From Smittia aterrima (taxonomy: Eukaryota > Arthropoda > Insecta > Diptera > Chironomidae), in contig CP093831.1 in assembly GCA_033063855.1 (NCBI GenBank), forward strand, positions 21,018,001 to 21,082,000: DNA of 64,000 nt, given 5' to 3'. Below the pieces are notes generated by a model. It ran no database searches and was not told where the DNA came from. It saw nothing but the letters and a program-made list of their open reading frames with translations. How positions within the stretch are numbered: position 1 is the stretch's first letter; every line of letters starts with the position of its first letter. A program made the translations under genes and the position numbers. Positions 25,888 through 36,474 of this stretch are shown piece by piece.

Positions 25888-27147
25888 ATGTTGCGCAATT
25901 GGAAATGTCATCTTCTGCTCAACAATAGAATTCGATACATTTCGAATAAACAGCCAGTTTCAAAATCTCAGGATAGTGGTGCCAGAACAAAGAAATATTT
26001 GATTGCTGATACGAGATCCAAGATTCTCGCGTTGCAGGTCAAAGATTGTTTAAATTTCTCAGAAGATGAAGCTTTGCGGTTTGCTGACAAAAACAAATTG
26101 TTATGGAAAGTTTCGAAGCTAAGAATAAACAAAACAATCGAGTTCCTAATAAGAAGAAATGTTTCAACAAAAACAATTATTGAAAATCCCTGGATAATGG
26201 CGATGCCGATCGGTAAGAGAGTTGTCTAAATAAATCTTGAAAAGAATTAATTTGATTTCGTTTTAGATGAGCTCATCGTCAAGTTGGAATCCATCGAGAA
26301 GCTTGTGCCTCGTGAACAAATCAATGATTTTGTTCCTCTTATTCGTATTGAGACAAAACAATTCTTCAAAACAATTCAGACAATGCAATCAGATGATGAA
26401 AAGATTTTAGACGGCAATCGCATATATTACATGAGTAGTCGTTTAGAAGTTGATCCATCTTTAGTTTCAAAATACTTTGCTTCGCATCTGTTCATGTTCA
26501 ACTTATCCGCGAAGAAATTTCAAGAAAACCTGCAGATTATGATTGATTTCGGAATCACACCTATGAGCATCCTTAGAGATCTTTGGTCATTTGAGCACGC
26601 TTCTGTCAAAATAAAGATGAGACTTGAGAAATTTCAAAGTGCTGGCACGCCCGTGTTGAGGCCTTGGATGGTGAGGTGCACTGAAGAAAATTTAAACAAA
26701 GCTTTGAAACTGTCTGAGGAAAGAAAGAGACTTTTAAGCGATCAGACACTTGTCGGTTATCTCTCTGAGAGACTAAACAGCGAAGAAGAACTGATGGAGA
26801 ATCTAGTCAACAAACATAAGTTCCTTCAAAAAATTTGCATAAAAAAAGTAGTTTTTAAAAAGATATTTCTTCCTTTAGCAAGTTTTAAATAAATTCTCTT
26901 ATTTTTGTAGATCAAAGATGTCCTCGACTACCTCCTGATTCAAGAAAAGTTTGATCCAAATGCAGTGACACGTTCAATTAATATATTTGCACATTCACTC
27001 GATAAAACGAAGAAGAGATTCGCTGAGTTGAAGGAATTAGGAAATCCACCTTCGTCATTAGTTATTCTATGTTACGCTCAGTCAGAATACTTAAAATATC
27101 TCAAAAAGTGTAAAAGTTCAAGAGATGCTGAAATTATTCCTGCTTAA
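25888..27147 (+). CDS. mTERF-family mitochondrial transcription factor (copy A)
   Basis: Member of the mitochondrial transcription termination factor family, alpha-helical repeat proteins that bind mtDNA and modulate termination, initiation and replication pausing. Three exons: 25888-26212, 26267-26847, 26911-27147, giving 380 residues. The N-terminus is basic and Arg/Asn-rich without acidic residues, as expected for a mitochondrial presequence. The body carries repeated leucine-rich two-helix units with typical phrases such as EDEALRFADKN, RRNVSTKTIIENPWIM, DFGITPMSILRDLWSF and KRLLSDQTLVGYLSERL. It is a paralog of the gene at 30636-32000: same length, same positions for the first and last introns, matching motifs. 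In insects the two related members are mTTF and MTERF5; I cannot say which is which. Confidence 0.85.
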
Positions 27148-27166
27148 GGCTCTTCAAAGGAAAGCA

Positions 27167-27172
27167 AATAAA
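27167..27172 (+). terminator. Poly(A) signal of mTERF-A
   Basis: AATAAA 20 bases after the stop codon. Confidence 0.55.
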
Positions 27173-27349
27173 CGTAGAAAATATTTTTCTGAAAAGAATT
27201 TTCTTTTTTCTTTTGCAATTTCTAGAACGTTACTTACGTTTTTTACTAACGACTGACAATAAAACGTGAGACTATTTTCTTCCATAAAATAATTATTAAT
27301 AGCTCGGCAGCACTTCGTTCCAAAGCACGCGTTCGTTTGAGAGAATTAT

Positions 27350-27443
27350 TTATCAGCTTTAAGTCTAGACCTGGAGTGTTCAATTGAGTGTTATTTGATA
27401 TAAAGTCTCAACTGCATTCTCGCGATAAGATAACTCAGATAAC
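27350..27443 (+). promoter_or_regulatory. Alkaline phosphatase promoter: TATA box with GATA sites
   Basis: TATAAAG at 27399-27405 lies about 105 bases before the alkaline phosphatase ATG. Around it are a reverse GATA site (CTGATAA on the minus strand, 27350-27356) and three forward ones: GATAAG at 27424-27429, GATAAC at 27429-27434 and GATAAC at 27438-27443. GATA factors drive midgut genes in insects, which fits an alkaline phosphatase; the link is inference. Confidence 0.5.
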
Positions 27444-27509
27444 TCTCGACGGTGTTGAGATTAGCTGAGAGAGGTTTAGAAGCGATTTTTTTGCTCACTC
27501 AATTAGTCA

Positions 27510-29391
27510 ATGAAACATTTTAATATGAATTCGCGGTATTTAATTTTTGTTATCGCTGTCACGTGTTTCACTTTGATTTTCGCTCAGAACGATGATCAGA
27601 AAGAAGTTGAGTGGAGTGAGAATGATCCTCGATGGATCTCAAAGGTAAAACAAATCAGTTATTTAATGAAATATCTCACAATTTATAATTCTCTCACCGA
27701 TCTTAAAGATTCCAAATTGGTGGGATGAAGAAAACTTCGTTCCTCCTGTTGGACCAGCTGAAGAAAAGAAAAAATCATTTTGGAACGATCAAGGACAAAA
27801 TTTACTGCACAAAAAAGTGAATAAGAAACTTAACACGAACAAAGCGAAAAATCTAGTGATCTTTATTGGCGATGGCATGGGATTAGCAACGCTCATGGCA
27901 ACGCGTTCTTACATTGAAGATGTAAAGACTGAACTTTCGTTTGAAAAGTTTGATCATTCAGGATTGAGCAAAACTTATTGTATAAACTACCAAACAAGCG
28001 ACTCAGCATGTACAGCCACTGCAATCTTAACCGGCGTGAAGAATAATTACGGAACCGTTGCGGTCACTGGTGATGTGAACTTAAGAAATTGCTCGGGTCA
28101 ACAAGATGAGGCCAATCGTGTTGATTCAATCTTCAAATATGCCCAAGATGCACAAAAGTCAACTGGGGTCATTACGACAACTCGTATTACACACGCGACG
28201 CCATCAGCGTGCTACGCTCATACAGCTTCTCGTTACTGGGAATCCAATGAAAATACAGCAGAAGGTTGTGACGACATTGCTTTGCAATTAATTCATGGCG
28301 AGGTTGGAAGCAAACTTGATGTTGCGATGGGAGGAGGAAGAAGACATTTTCTACCCACGAGGATTAATGGTGGTTTAAGAACAGATGATCGAGATCTTAT
28401 AGATGAATATTTAAACTTGCAAGAAAAAAATGGGTTCCGAGCTCGTGTTGTGCAGAATCGGGTGAGACTAATATTGTTTCATGAAGTACTTTGGTTTAAA
28501 CAAAAAAAAACTATTTTTCTAGAGCGAATTATTTGCGATCGACGCTTCAACCACCGACAAAATCTTCGGCCTCTTCGCATTAAGTCACATGGAATATCGA
28601 ATTCTCGCAGATGAAGTCGCTCAACCAACTCTTAAAGAAATGGTTGAAAAATCTCTCGAAGTTCTTAGTAAAAATGAAAACGGTTTTGTGTTAATGGTCG
28701 AGGGTGGAAGAATCGACACTGCTCACCATGATACACTTGCTCATTTAGCTTTGGACGAAGCAAACGAATTTCAAAAAGCAATTGAGTTTGTTAAAAGTAA
28801 AACTAACGAGGAAGACACGCTCATCGTCGTTACAGCCGACCACAGCACTTCGATGACAGTTTCAGGATACGCAGTATGCTAAAGCTTAAAATAATTAAAT
28901 GAAATTTAATTATGTTCTCTTTAACAGCCGCGTGGATTTAACATTCTTGGTCCAGGCGATTACTCAAGATCTGATGAAATGTGGTTCTATTCATTGAGTT
29001 ATGCTAATGGCCCTGGATATTCCGATCATGTAAATCCAACAGGAGGAAGACAAAATCCTAAAGGAAAAAGTTATTTAGATCCCGCCTTTCGACAACCGGC
29101 GACGGTCCCAGAATCTGAGCAAACACATGCAGCCGAAGATGTCGGCGTCTACGCGAATGGGCCGTTTTCACATGTAAGAATTTAATTTAACTATCAACTA
29201 GGATTTCATGGATTTAATTTCAGATATTCAGTGGAGTTTATGAGCAAAGCTATATTGCCCACGCGATGATGTTTGCTACATGTCTTGGACCGAAAGATTT
29301 TCTAAAGAATGATCAATGTTCTAGTGCTGAAAATGTAAAAGTAATGTCAACACTATTACTTGTCGTAATGTTATTTGTTTCAAGAATTTAA
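27510..29391 (+). CDS. Membrane-type alkaline phosphatase
   Basis: Zinc/magnesium phosphomonoesterase of the eukaryotic extracellular family, typically GPI-anchored on epithelial (often midgut) surfaces. Five exons: 27510-27644, 27709-28461, 28523-28873, 28928-29173, 29224-29391; total 550 residues. A hydrophobic signal peptide (about residues 10-25, ending FAQ) starts the protein. Visible catalytic elements: FIGDGMG (Asp100, metal), TSDSACTATA (nucleophile Ser144), THATPSACYAH (magnesium site region), GGGRRHF, VEGGRIDTAHHD (zinc ligands), TADHS (zinc ligands) and the late zinc histidine in QTHAAEDVGVYA. The C-terminus is a short hydrophobic tail (about 17 residues, LLLVVMLFV), consistent with a GPI-attachment signal. 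The residue after DHS is Thr rather than the His common in the family. In-frame ATGs at 27510 and 27525 are both possible starts. The gene converges on the RNF4-like gene. Confidence 0.93.
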
Positions 29392-29499
29392 AACTAAAGT
29401 TTAATTAGGAAAGTCCGACTTCTTTTTATTCAGTCTTTGTCGGCGAGAAAATTAACAGTAAGGCTAGATAGATAAATTAAATTTTCGATACAGATTCTA

Positions 29500-30313
29500 T
29501 TACCCGATATGAATTGGATGGAAAGAAGTACGTGTCAGCTTTTTACGGCACATTGGACAAGTCTTGTTGGTTCCGAGGCTTTGGACCAGACAAGCTTTGC
29601 AGAAGATATGGCCACAAATCGTAGAGACGGGTTCACGTGAGACAACACTTTCAAAGCAGACTGGGCAATTGATACGTAATGCTGGAGTTTGTGTAGCGTT
29701 AAGCGAGCTATCGTGAGACGATGAGTTGGAAGCATTTGGCGGCGGTGAGGCGTATGGAGCAGCATTAGCGCGACGATTTCGACGGGAACGAACTGGAGCA
29801 GGTTGACGAATCACTCCAGGACTATCGATAATTTCAATGACTTCATCAGCAGCAACAGGACGGCGAAACTGACTCATTCGCGGCAAAGCCTGTGTACACA
29901 AGTTGATGGTTTCAATCGGAGTTTCAATTAGGATCACATCTTCATCGGCATCTCTCTGTGCAATGCCTGCTTCATCTCTCTGTGCAGCGCCTTCGTCGAC
30001 TCCTTGACTAACATTTTGAGCTTGTGGAATATCATACTCTTCAGTAGAGTTCGTATCATTGTTTGATGCGCTAGAAATAGTATCATTGCTTGATATGGAC
30101 ATGTTATGATCATCACCAGAGTTTGAGCTGTTTGTGGTGTTAAATGAGAAAGCTTCAGAAACTGCTGAATCTGAAAAAGAAGATGAAAAGGACGAAATTT
30201 AACTTTTGTTTTAAAAACTTACGGGCTGAATAGTCACTGTCATCTTCGCTGTCTGGGAAAAGTTCCCCAAGCAACAATTGAGCTCCACGGTTTCTTTGAT
30301 TTGGAGACGACAT
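29500..30313 (-). CDS. dgrn: RNF4-type SUMO-targeted ubiquitin ligase
   Basis: RING E3 ligase resembling RNF4 / Drosophila degringolade, which ubiquitinates poly-SUMO-modified nuclear proteins. Two exons: 30223-30313 and 29500-30170, 253 residues. The C-terminal C3HC4 RING starts CPVCFESV, followed by CGHIFCKACL and CPMCRKKL, and the protein ends right after it, as in RNF4. Upstream are two hydrophobic-acidic stretches, DVILIE and DEVIEIIDS, that match SUMO-interacting motifs; the rest is Ser/Asn/Asp-rich and probably disordered. I start at the ATG ending at 30313 (MSSPNQRN). An in-frame ATG 21 codons further upstream (30374-30376) exists, but that stretch contains a plausible splice acceptor and is atypically hydrophobic. 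The gene is divergent from mTERF-B. Confidence 0.88.
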
Positions 30314-30635
30314 TGAGTAAGTTGGTGAAATTGTGCTTTGAAAAATAAAAGTAAACAAAAATGAATTTTTGGCCATTTTGTTCGATAAACAAAAGATTCA
30401 ACATTTATTTCATCTTGTCGCCTAAGGCAACTTGTCTATTAACATTTCCACTTACTTTTTAGTTTAATTATCGCTTTAAATCTTCAGAATAACAAAATAA
30501 AATTTTGGTTGTTTCGGTTGCGCACAAAAATGTTTTTTTTTTGAATCAAAAACGTATTCACATTCATGTTTCCATTTGTTTGACCCCTGAAGTGAAATGA
30601 CGTCCGTCTGTCAATTGTAAACAAAAGAATTCAAA
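30314..30635. promoter_or_regulatory. Divergent promoter region RNF4-like / mTERF-B
   Basis: About 320 bases separate the opposed start codons. The stretch is AT-rich with a T run at 30532-30541; no TATA box or shared motif stands out. Confidence 0.4.
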
Positions 30636-32000
30636 ATGCTTAAATCATGTCTTCTAATAAGACCAAAACTTCTAAGTCTTCGGAAAGCTCAAGTTACCGT
30701 GATAGTGAAAAAGCTTCATCAAAATAATAAAGTGCCATTAAATATTCACGATCTTTCGGAAAATAAAAAGAGAGCAGAGAGACAACAAAAACTTGTTCTT
30801 AGACTTCAGGATTTACTGAATTGCACAAGTGATGAAGCTGACAACTTAATTGAACAAAGCAAAACGCTGCAAAGCAAAGCTTCTGTTGGCAAAATGAGTG
30901 AAAATATCGAAATTTTAATATCGGCGAAGATTTCTCCGACCACCATAAAAAATAATTTTTCATTGCTAACAAATTCGATCGGTAAGAGACTATGAGACGA
31001 GTATTATGAGTTGGATCTTTTTAATATTACTCATTTCAAACTAATTGATTCTCTTCTTTTAGACGAACTGAAGGTCAAATTAGAAATAATTGAATCAATG
31101 GATCATGATCAGCTAGACGACCTGGCTCCTCTAATGTCAATTTCAGTACAGCACCTTGAGCGAATAAGGAAAATTTTGATGAAAGATAAGAGTTCAGAAG
31201 GAAATAGAATTTACTATTTCAGTCGTCGTTTAAACGTTGAACCAAATCTAGTTGCACAATACTTTTCAAATCACACCTTCATTTTTCTAATTTCGTTTAA
31301 AAAGGTAATAAAACAACAGCGAAAGAGATTGAAGCAGATCGACCACAGTCATGAAACGATTCAATTAAATACATTTTTTCGTTTACAAAGCTTCAGGAGA
31401 ACCTTAATCTCATGATTGAGCATGGTTTGTACTCCATCAACATTTTAAATGATTTATGGTCATTTATTCGATCATCAAAGACAACCAAATACCGACTCGA
31501 ACTCTGTCAAAAGGCCGGGAAAGAAAACTTAAAGCCTTGGGTGATCACTTGTGCTGATGATCAACTAGAAACGTCTCTGGCGATAACGGAAGAAAGGAGG
31601 AGTGTTCTAGGAGACGGAACGGTAATCGATTACTTATCACAACGGTTAGGATACGACGTAGAGATGACGACAGCGATTGTCACAAGATACAAACAGGTTT
31701 TGACTGTTCGCGTTGCAAAAGTGAGTTGCAAGGAAATTTTTTGAAACAAAATCAATAAATTTTATTTCTATTTAGCTTAAGAGCGTTCTTGATTACCTGC
31801 TTATTGAAGAAAAGTTTGAACCTTACGAAGTAGCCAGCGCCATAAGAATCCTTTGTATGTCACTAGAAACTACAAAGAAACGAATCAAAGAACTTAAAGA
31901 GCTTGGATGTCGACCAACTTCTTTAATTTACGTTTGTACTTCAAAAGCTGATTACAAAAAATTCGTTGAGAAATGGGACAATAAATCATCATTGATATGA
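30636..32000 (+). CDS. mTERF-family mitochondrial transcription factor (copy B)
   Basis: Second mTERF paralog, also 380 residues, from four exons: 30636-30981, 31063-31304, 31391-31720, 31776-32000. The first and last introns sit at the same protein positions as in copy A, but an extra intron at 31305-31390 interrupts the KK/LQENL segment that is unbroken in copy A. Typical repeats: SDEADNLIEQSKTL, GNRIYYFSRRLNVEP, NLMIEHGLYSINILNDLWSF and LKSVLDYLLIEEKF. The N-terminal 35 residues are basic and lack acidic residues, fitting mitochondrial import. The stop codon is 17 bases from the stop of the opposed SLC22-like gene. Confidence 0.85.
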
Positions 32001-32007
32001 GATTCTA

Positions 32008-32013
32008 AATAAA
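32008..32013 (+). terminator. Poly(A) signal of mTERF-B
   Basis: AATAAA 7 bases after the stop codon; cleavage downstream would place the mTERF-B 3' end inside the opposed SLC22-like coding region. Confidence 0.5.
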
Positions 32014-32017
32014 TTAT

Positions 32018-33855
32018 CTATAAACTAGTTATTTCTGTAGTTGCACTTGTTGTTTCTTTCGTTATTGTTCGAGACGTTTTAATAGAAAATCCAACGAGAA
32101 TAGCTGCAGCGACGTTAAGAAACGCCATGATGTTTTGGGGAACTAAAAAGTTGAATCATTAGACAAAAACAGATCTTTTCAGCAAGTTACAAACTCACCC
32201 AATTGCCCGAATATTACGCAATGCCCGAAGAAAGGGGCTATAATTACAAGTGTTCTCGAACAAGTGACCCCAGAGTAATTGCATGTTTTCTTCTTTCCTT
32301 TCTCCACAACTTCCGACATGGACGTTATGAATATCGCGAGACTTGTTGAAATACTAATTTTCATTATCATCGACGTCGCCATATAAATCTCCATTTTTTC
32401 AAACGGTGGGACAGTATCCGGCACAAAGTTTGCTGAAAAAGCAATTATCGAAGTTGCAATGTTTAAAAGACTAGCCCAGAGCCATTTCCTCGTCGTGTTT
32501 AGGATGAAATAGAGTCCGATGAAAGTTCCGACGAGTTCACTGCTTCCGGCAATGATTGTATTGACTTTCAAGTAATCTCTTCCCATTGCTCGAACATGAA
32601 GTAAACTTGTGAAGTAGAGCATCAGATAAATCGACCAACCGATGTGAGCAGCAAATAATTTAAATCTCATCACTTCGGGACCTTTCCAGATTGAGAAGAG
32701 AGTTGGTTCGGGAGGAGAGTTCATCATTTCTTCAGATAACGTCGTTAGTTTTTTGAGAAGTTCATCTTCAGTGAAATCTTTCTTGTCATTGACTCTTGCC
32801 GCTTCAACCAATATTTCCATCGCCTCGACAGCTCTTCCATGTTTTAAAAGCCATCGGGGAGAATCAGGAATCCAATTATAGATGGCAATCAAAGATATCG
32901 TTGGTAAGGTGATTGCAATATAAATCAAACTCCACGAATCCCAGAAACCTCCAACGAAAGGCAACAGAATCACACCAATCGACCAAAACTGTTCAAACAA
33001 ACAAACGCAAATGACTCGAGCTTTACCAAAAGAAATGTCTGAAACTAATAAAGAAAAACTTTAGCACATCGAAAGCATTCAATTAAGAACGTCACACCAA
33101 TCATTATTCCAATGCACATCAAAGAGCACGTGGCAGCAACACTACAACGGAAGAACAAGTGAAGCTCGTAAGTTGGCGCAAATCCTGTTGCGATTCCTAG
33201 AAATATCTGTGAAACCATTCCAATTAGCATCGTTTGTCGTGGACTGATTCTGAAATAAAAAATAATTTTTAATTTTTGATCATAAAATAATTGCGAGATC
33301 TTACTTCTTGAGCATGTAAAACGCAATGACACCTCCAATCAACACTCCCAACAAATGAAAGGATTGAGTCAACGCAACAAGAGCTTCTCTCGAACAAAAT
33401 AGTTCATATTGATGAATGATCGAGTAGAACGTTGGCTTGTGATCGAAGTTTGTACATTTCAATGAAGTGACGTCATGAGAAAAATTTGATGAAGAATTTA
33501 AATATTCTTCAACTGCATCAACGCTAATCTCACAAAAGTTAATTCCTTCCTCGTTTTCAACTCGACTGAACTTTTCCTCGTGAGCTGATTCTATCCACAA
33601 ATTTGTGTCATTAACTAATAAATTATTTGGTGGTTTACAGAAAATTTCTCCGGGAGTTGGACTTTTAGCTGTGAAAATCAACTTTAAAATCAACTTTCAG
33701 TTTAGGTTCTCAAAATATTTCCAATTTTAATTTAAACTTACGCAAGCCATAAACCAAGCTGAAGGAATTTTCACTAAAAATATTAAAAGCGTTGATCGAA
33801 GTTGCCATTTTCCGAAAGGCCCTAAAAAAGTCGCGACAACATCATCGTCAGCCAT
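32018..33855 (-). CDS. SLC22-like organic ion transporter (MFS)
   Basis: Major facilitator carrier of the organic cation/anion/carnitine group in the plasma membrane; substrate unknown. Five exons: 33742-33855, 33305-33681, 33098-33249, 32199-33038, 32018-32142, giving 535 residues. The N-terminal FGKWQLRSTLLIFLVKIPSA helix is followed by a large Cys-containing extracellular loop (EIFCKPPN, NFCEIS, KCTNFD, LFCSREAL), as in SLC22. Then come the membrane segments and the typical IPDSPRWLLKHGR motif after helix 6, followed by a second set of about six hydrophobic segments. The start of exon 2 is uncertain: two acceptors 12 bases apart (33681 or 33693) keep the frame. The 59-base intron 33039-33097 is inferred because it restores phase and the ISFGKARV segment. 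It is the left member of a divergent pair with ABCA. Confidence 0.85.
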
Positions 33856-36474
33856 TCTCGCTGATGAATCTTCACTTAATTATTTTCAATTTGTTATTGC
33901 GTAAGATTCTCAAGAAAAATGTCTCGGCCTCACTTTCACTTCAAACTTAAATTCTAGCCAAACTGGCGCCACTTCAAATGGATATTTTTAGAAAAAAGGT
34001 TTTGAAGCGAAAATAGTTTCAAGGGAAAGCTTTTTCTCGTCGAAGTATCTTTCACAATTTCTCCTTATCATCTGACATTTCAGCGTCTGTTTTCTCATTG
34101 CAATTGCGTTTTTTTGCTTTTGTTTGCTTTAATTTCACGCGGAAGAAGAGAGGCTGAGTTTATCAGCTTCATAAAATTCTTATAAATAAAGATAAAAAGA
34201 AATTCACAGTGTTACTCATTCGTCAATCTTAACGACACTGCGATTCACTTTTCAATTTAGCTCGCGATGCTATGAAATAAAAAGCTCTTGATTGATTTAA
34301 TCAAAAAACCGTCCATCTTTGATAGAATCGTTGAAGCACTTCGTTTGTGAAATCAATTAATTTATTCTCATCAAATATGTATCGTCCACTTAATATTTCA
34401 CAACTCGAGAGACAAACTAATCTAGATCTGAAAAGTGAGAGCTTTTCACGCTTGTGAGCTTTCACTCTAAACATTGCGCAATGAGTGGATGAAAATTTGG
34501 AAGAGAAGAGGAAGTCCACACGAAGCTAATAAAAGGGATTAGCCTCATCAAACGTCTGAAATAAACTAGATTGCTTTGAGGTAGTCTTCGTTTCTTGTCA
34601 ACAAAAATAAAATAACAACATAAAATGTAAATTACGAAGGGAGCCCCTACAGACAAGGGACTGTTTGAGTAATCAAACAGAAAACGAATTTGCTGTAAAC
34701 ACATTGCCGACCTTGGCGGCAATTAAAGAGAATTTGAAGTCATCGAATCAATGAAATTGAGTCAAAGTTTTGAATTCTTAATTATATTTCATGAACATTT
34801 CTGTCGTCACGTTAATTAAGATCGTTCAAAAGCAGATATGGAAAATTTGATTTAGATCTTTTACAAATGATTAGAGCCTAAAAATAAAAAAAGAAAATTG
34901 AGAACTGACTCACAGGCCTCTTTATTGATTCTTTGCAGCTTGATATATGATTAATGAGAAAAAAAGCTTTTCATATAAAACTCAGTTAGTCAGCTTGCTT
35001 ATCTTCGAAACAGTAATTTTCAAGTCATTGTAGTCCTAAAAGGCAATGTCAAACGTTTTTAAATGAAACACATTTGGAAGTGACTAACGTGATAAAAAAA
35101 ATCATTCAACACTCGCTTATCTACATCTCAGACAACATCAAGAATCAAAGATCAGAAATTTGTCTTTGCTACTGCAACATAAATCATGAAATGAAAAATA
35201 ATCAAAGTTTCTTTGGCTAAAAATAAACATTTATCTGATACAAGAAGCAATAAAACTTTTATTATAAAAGTCGTAAATCACAATTCTGTATTTACCAACG
35301 ACTTGAGCAAAAAAATTGCTGCGAAACTTTTTTAAATCGATATCATTCAATTTTAAAAAGTTATTCAAACTATTTTAAACAAAATTTTAATCAAAACGAA
35401 ATAGAGTCATGAAGATTTTCAATCAAACTAAAAATATTCCGTAATTTTTATCCCGAAAAAAAAATTGTGGAATCTCATACGCAATTTTCGCAATTAAGTA
35501 CTTCCTTTTGCGAAAACTTGAAAATAAAGTTCTCCGATAACGAACGAAAGCCATGTGAGTTTTCAAAGTCAGGCGCTCCTGGTAATCTTTATGATTACCT
35601 TCATCGAACATGTGATTGCGATTCTCGTGGTCCTCGCGAATGTCTCATACGATTCATAATCACAATAAAACTTATCAGGACAAATCCATGAGTTTCGATC
35701 AGTTCGCTTTGATTCTTTTCCATCAAACAATAGAAGCTATGACTACTTTTAGGATTGTCCTATTGTTTATTACCTTATCAATCTTGTATTACTGATAAAT
35801 TTTTACGAATGTATTATCAAACGCTTAAACTCTCTTAAAAGAGTTTAACTGTTTCAGTACTTGTTCAGTCTTTCGCGTTGTAGGAAGTAGTTCAGAGCAA
35901 AATATATTCCAGACACAAATTATTTGAAGTACTTCAATTTCAACTTGAAATTTTCAAGGTCGTCGATTGATTTGCGACTAGACAGCAAATAAATTAAGTG
36001 AGTTAAAGTGATATGTTTTCGAAAGCTTTACAATAAAAAGTTTCAAAGCTTTAAGCTTTCACAAATAAATGACTCATAATGAAGTGATGACAACGCATAT
36101 TTGAAGATCGAATCAATATTTACTTTTACTCACACTTTGCTCCATATCGACACAAGAAAAGGTTAAAGTCTGTTTGAAGCGCATGAGACAAAGTCAGTTG
36201 CTCATAAATGACGTCGATTGTTCAAAAGTGTTTCATAATATTCTAAGAAAATCTTTATGTGATTCTAAAAACATGCGATACGCCTGATCATCTAATGACC
36301 GTTTATGGAAGCTTCGTTATCAGTGAAAGAAAATTTACAACTTTCATATCAAATGACTCATTCGATGTGAATCATTTTAGGAAAAGAGTCAAAAACTTTT
36401 TTTTTGCTCGTAATCGATAATAACACTCGAGATAACTTCAGCTTTTTGATAAATTACCGAATTAGATTTGCAGA
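33856..36474. other. Intergenic region SLC22-like / ABCA
   Basis: About 2.6 kb between two divergent genes. AT-rich, no recognisable exon or RNA gene. A small open frame at 35467-35691 with a Cys-rich end (CDCDSRGPREC) is the only slightly protein-like stretch, but it has no start support, splice partner or family. Confidence 0.55.

Noticed and set aside
33042..33338. SLC22 exon 3 extended into LIECFRCAKVFLY
   Set aside because: Ends in a stop and gives wrong phase; a 59-base intron from 33097 to 33039 restores frame and conserved sequence.
35467..35691. Small Cys-rich open frame upstream of ABCA
   Set aside because: No ATG at its opening codon support, no splice partner and no known family; likely chance.
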